The position numbers and the translations under genes were made by a program. A stretch of DNA of 8,071 bases from Firmicutes bacterium UBA3910 (GTDB taxonomy: Bacteria > Bacillota > Limnochordia > Darwinibacteriales > Darwinibacteriaceae), in NCBI GenBank assembly GCA_002391465.1, contig DGFC01000043.1:3614-11684 (forward strand), written 5' to 3'. Position 1 is the first letter of the stretch; the number at the start of each line of letters is the position of its first letter. The notes beneath the pieces are model-generated. The model did not search any database. It was not told the DNA's origin and saw only the letters and a list, made by a program, of their open reading frames with translations. Shown piece after piece: positions 6,490 to 8,071 of this stretch.

Positions 6490-8052
6490 TGAGCAGGCGA
6501 TCCGGATCCACCTGAGTTATATCTTCCGGCAGTACGGTGAAGTCTGCCAGTTTACCTGCACTTAAGGAGCCCTTTATGCCTTCCTCATGGGCCGCATAGG
6601 CTGAGCCCGCAGTGAAGAGGGCGAGGGCTTCTTTTGCTGTCAGGCGCTCCTCAGGGTGCCAGCCTTCCTCGGGATAGCCGCTTTGGTCCCGGCGGGTGAT
6701 AGCCGCGTGCATGCCCCAGAGCGGGTTACAGGGTTCCACCGGGCTGTCGGAGCCGCCGGCGGTAGGAACGCCAAGTCTAGCCATGGTTTTCCAGGCGTAG
6801 GAGAACTCGGCCAGCTCTCTGCCGACCCGGGCTTCGACAAAATGCAGGTCAGTAGGGACAAAAATTGGCTGAATATCGCAGACGATACCCAGTTTGGCCA
6901 TACGCTCCAGCTGATCGCGGCGGGTGATTTGGGCATGGATGATCCGCGGGCGGGCAGTCCAGTCTTTTTGGGCACGCTTTGCCTTCTCGCAGCTGTCCAT
7001 TACCATGTCTATGGCCCGATCGCCAATGGCATGGACAGCAACCTGCAGGTTGGCCTCTGCCGCGATGGCAACCAGTTCATCCAGCTCCTCCTGGGCAAAG
7101 ATGGGCAGGCCGGAAGTGGCAGGATCATCTGCATAGGGCCGGGTGAGGGCGGCTGTGCGTCCGCCCAGGGAACCGTCGGTGTAAAGCTTTAAAGGTCCCA
7201 ATGTTACCTTGCCGCCCAAGGTGGGATGGGCCTTCCGCAGCTCTAAATAGGCCCGCAGTTCCTCCGGCGTCGGCATTGTAGCCTGCAGTTCCACCCTGAT
7301 GGGCAGCTCACCGGCTTCCGCCAATTGGGCATAGGCCTCCAGACGGTTGATCAACGTGCGGGTTCCATGCAGGTCATTGCTTTGTACAGTTGTCAGCCCC
7401 AAGGAGGCAGCCAGGCGGCTGGCGCTCCGGATCGCCCGTTTCAAGTCCTCAACGGTGGGGGAAGGGATGTTACGCCTCACCAGGTCAATGGCATTTTCCC
7501 GCAAGATTCCGGTAGGTTCTCCAGTCTCCAAAGCACGATCTACGCTCCCCCCTGGAGGATCATCGGTGTTCGTATTAATTTCCGCCAGTTCCAGGGCTTT
7601 GGAGTTTACCGCGCAAATGTGACCGCAGACTCGGGTGAAAAACACAGGCAGATCCCGGGAAATTCTGTCCAGATCCTCCTTGGCAGGCAGTTCCTTTTCT
7701 GCAAAAGTCTCCTCATTGAAACCGCGGCCAATGATCCAGGCGCGGTCTTGGTTCTGGCGAAGATACTCTTGGCCCAGGCGAACCAGATCGGAAACAGAAC
7801 GTGCTTTGCTTAAGTCTACACCGTCCATGCCCTGGCCCAAGTTGATCAGGTGCATATGACTGTCGTTAAAACCAGGCACTGCCACCTGGCCGCCTAGGTC
7901 ATGGACTTCTGCCCACCTGCCGGCAATGGCCTTGAGTTCTTCATAGCTGCCTACAGCGAGAATTCTGTCCCCCGCCACGGCCATAGCTTCCGCTTCCGGA
8001 ACTCTCTCGTCTAGCGTGATAAACTTGCCATTGTAAAAGATACGTATGAGCC
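6446..8052 (-). CDS. YtcJ-like amidohydrolase, 5' end truncated at the contig edge
   Basis: This is a metal-dependent amidohydrolase of the YtcJ/amidohydrolase-3 type, probably cytoplasmic. An internal ATG at 7984 would give 512 residues. However, the frame stays open upstream and encodes IFYNGKFITLDERVPEAEA, the conserved first beta strands of the family's composite domain. The true start therefore lies just past base 8052, and only a few residues should be missing (about 534 visible; family members are commonly 520-550). Numbered from that internal ATG, the metal-site residues are His43 and His45 (GFNDSHMHL), the candidate carboxylated lysine Lys266 (GPLKLYTDGSLGGR), His318 (VHAIGDRA), His350 (RIIHAQ) and Asp413 (GGSDSPVEP). 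The C-terminal GKLADFTVL...VGGQIV segment closes the composite domain. The substrate is unknown; members hydrolyse amides, formamides or carbamates. It converges on and overlaps the permease gene by 44 bases. Confidence 0.93.
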
Positions 8053-8071
8053 CTGTCTCTTATACACATCT
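8053..8071 (+). other. Synthetic Tn5 mosaic-end (Nextera) adapter, not genomic
   Basis: The last 19 bases are CTGTCTCTTATACACATCT, an exact match to the engineered Tn5 mosaic end used in tagmentation libraries. The natural Tn5 outer and inner ends differ from this hybrid sequence. Its position flush with the window end, interrupting the amidohydrolase reading frame with a TAA in the adapter, shows untrimmed adapter rather than a mobile element. Anything inferred from these bases should be discarded. Confidence 0.97.

Noticed and set aside
6656..7813. Long plus-strand open frames (6656-7192 and 7325-7813)
   Set aside because: They are antisense shadows of the amidohydrolase gene, whose metal-binding motifs are all intact on the other strand.
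8053..8071. End of a Tn5-like transposon
   Set aside because: The sequence is the synthetic hybrid mosaic end used in library preparation, located exactly at the contig edge.
1..8071. CRISPR arrays, tRNA or rRNA genes, phage genes
   Set aside because: No regularly spaced direct repeats, tRNA-like sequence, rRNA segment or phage-type protein was seen on either strand.

Overview
This is a bacterial contig, most likely from a Firmicute. The Clostridia/Peptococcaceae side is my guess, based on gene content, strong GGAGG-type ribosome binding sites and roughly balanced GC. The evidence is a complete BceRSAB-type antibiotic-sensing and detoxification module together with a YmaF-family histidine-repeat protein, both typical of Gram-positive spore-former lineages. 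I cannot name the genus from sequence alone. The right end finishes in an exact 19-base synthetic Tn5 mosaic end (the Nextera adapter), so this edge is a library artefact. The last genomic base is 8052.

Layout. At 1-235 (minus) is the N-terminal piece of a Gfo/Idh/MocA-type NAD(P)-dependent oxidoreductase, cut by the left contig edge. At 379-726 (minus) is a small YmaF-family protein with six HxH motifs. It has a strong rho-independent terminator (333-368) and apparently a CTG start codon behind a strong Shine-Dalgarno sequence. From 727 to 883 is a divergent intergenic region with a perfect GC-rich palindrome. From 884 to 6489 (plus) five tightly packed genes follow: a threonine-aldolase-family PLP enzyme, a BceR-like response regulator, a BceS-like intramembrane-sensing histidine kinase, a BceA-like ATPase and a BceB-like permease. 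From 6446 to 8052 (minus) is a YtcJ-like amidohydrolase whose 3' end overlaps the permease gene tail-to-tail by 44 bp and whose extreme 5' end is lost at the adapter.

How the genes work together. In characterised Bce modules the permease (BceB) with its ATPase (BceA) both recognises peptide antibiotics acting on lipid II-cycle intermediates and signals to the short two-TM kinase. The kinase phosphorylates the response regulator, which raises transcription of the transporter genes. All four parts are intact here with the expected motifs. The kinase-ATPase gap (3633-3701) is the only sizeable gap in the module. It carries an extended -10 element and nested inverted repeats, where an inducible transporter promoter would be expected. 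The aldolase lies only 20 bases upstream of the regulator, so it may be co-transcribed; its role there is unknown. The oxidoreductase, YmaF protein and amidohydrolase have no visible functional link to the module. I see no wholly new system. The most useful points are the CTG start, the aldolase-Bce linkage, the regulatory gap before the ATPase gene, the 44-bp convergent overlap and the adapter artefact.
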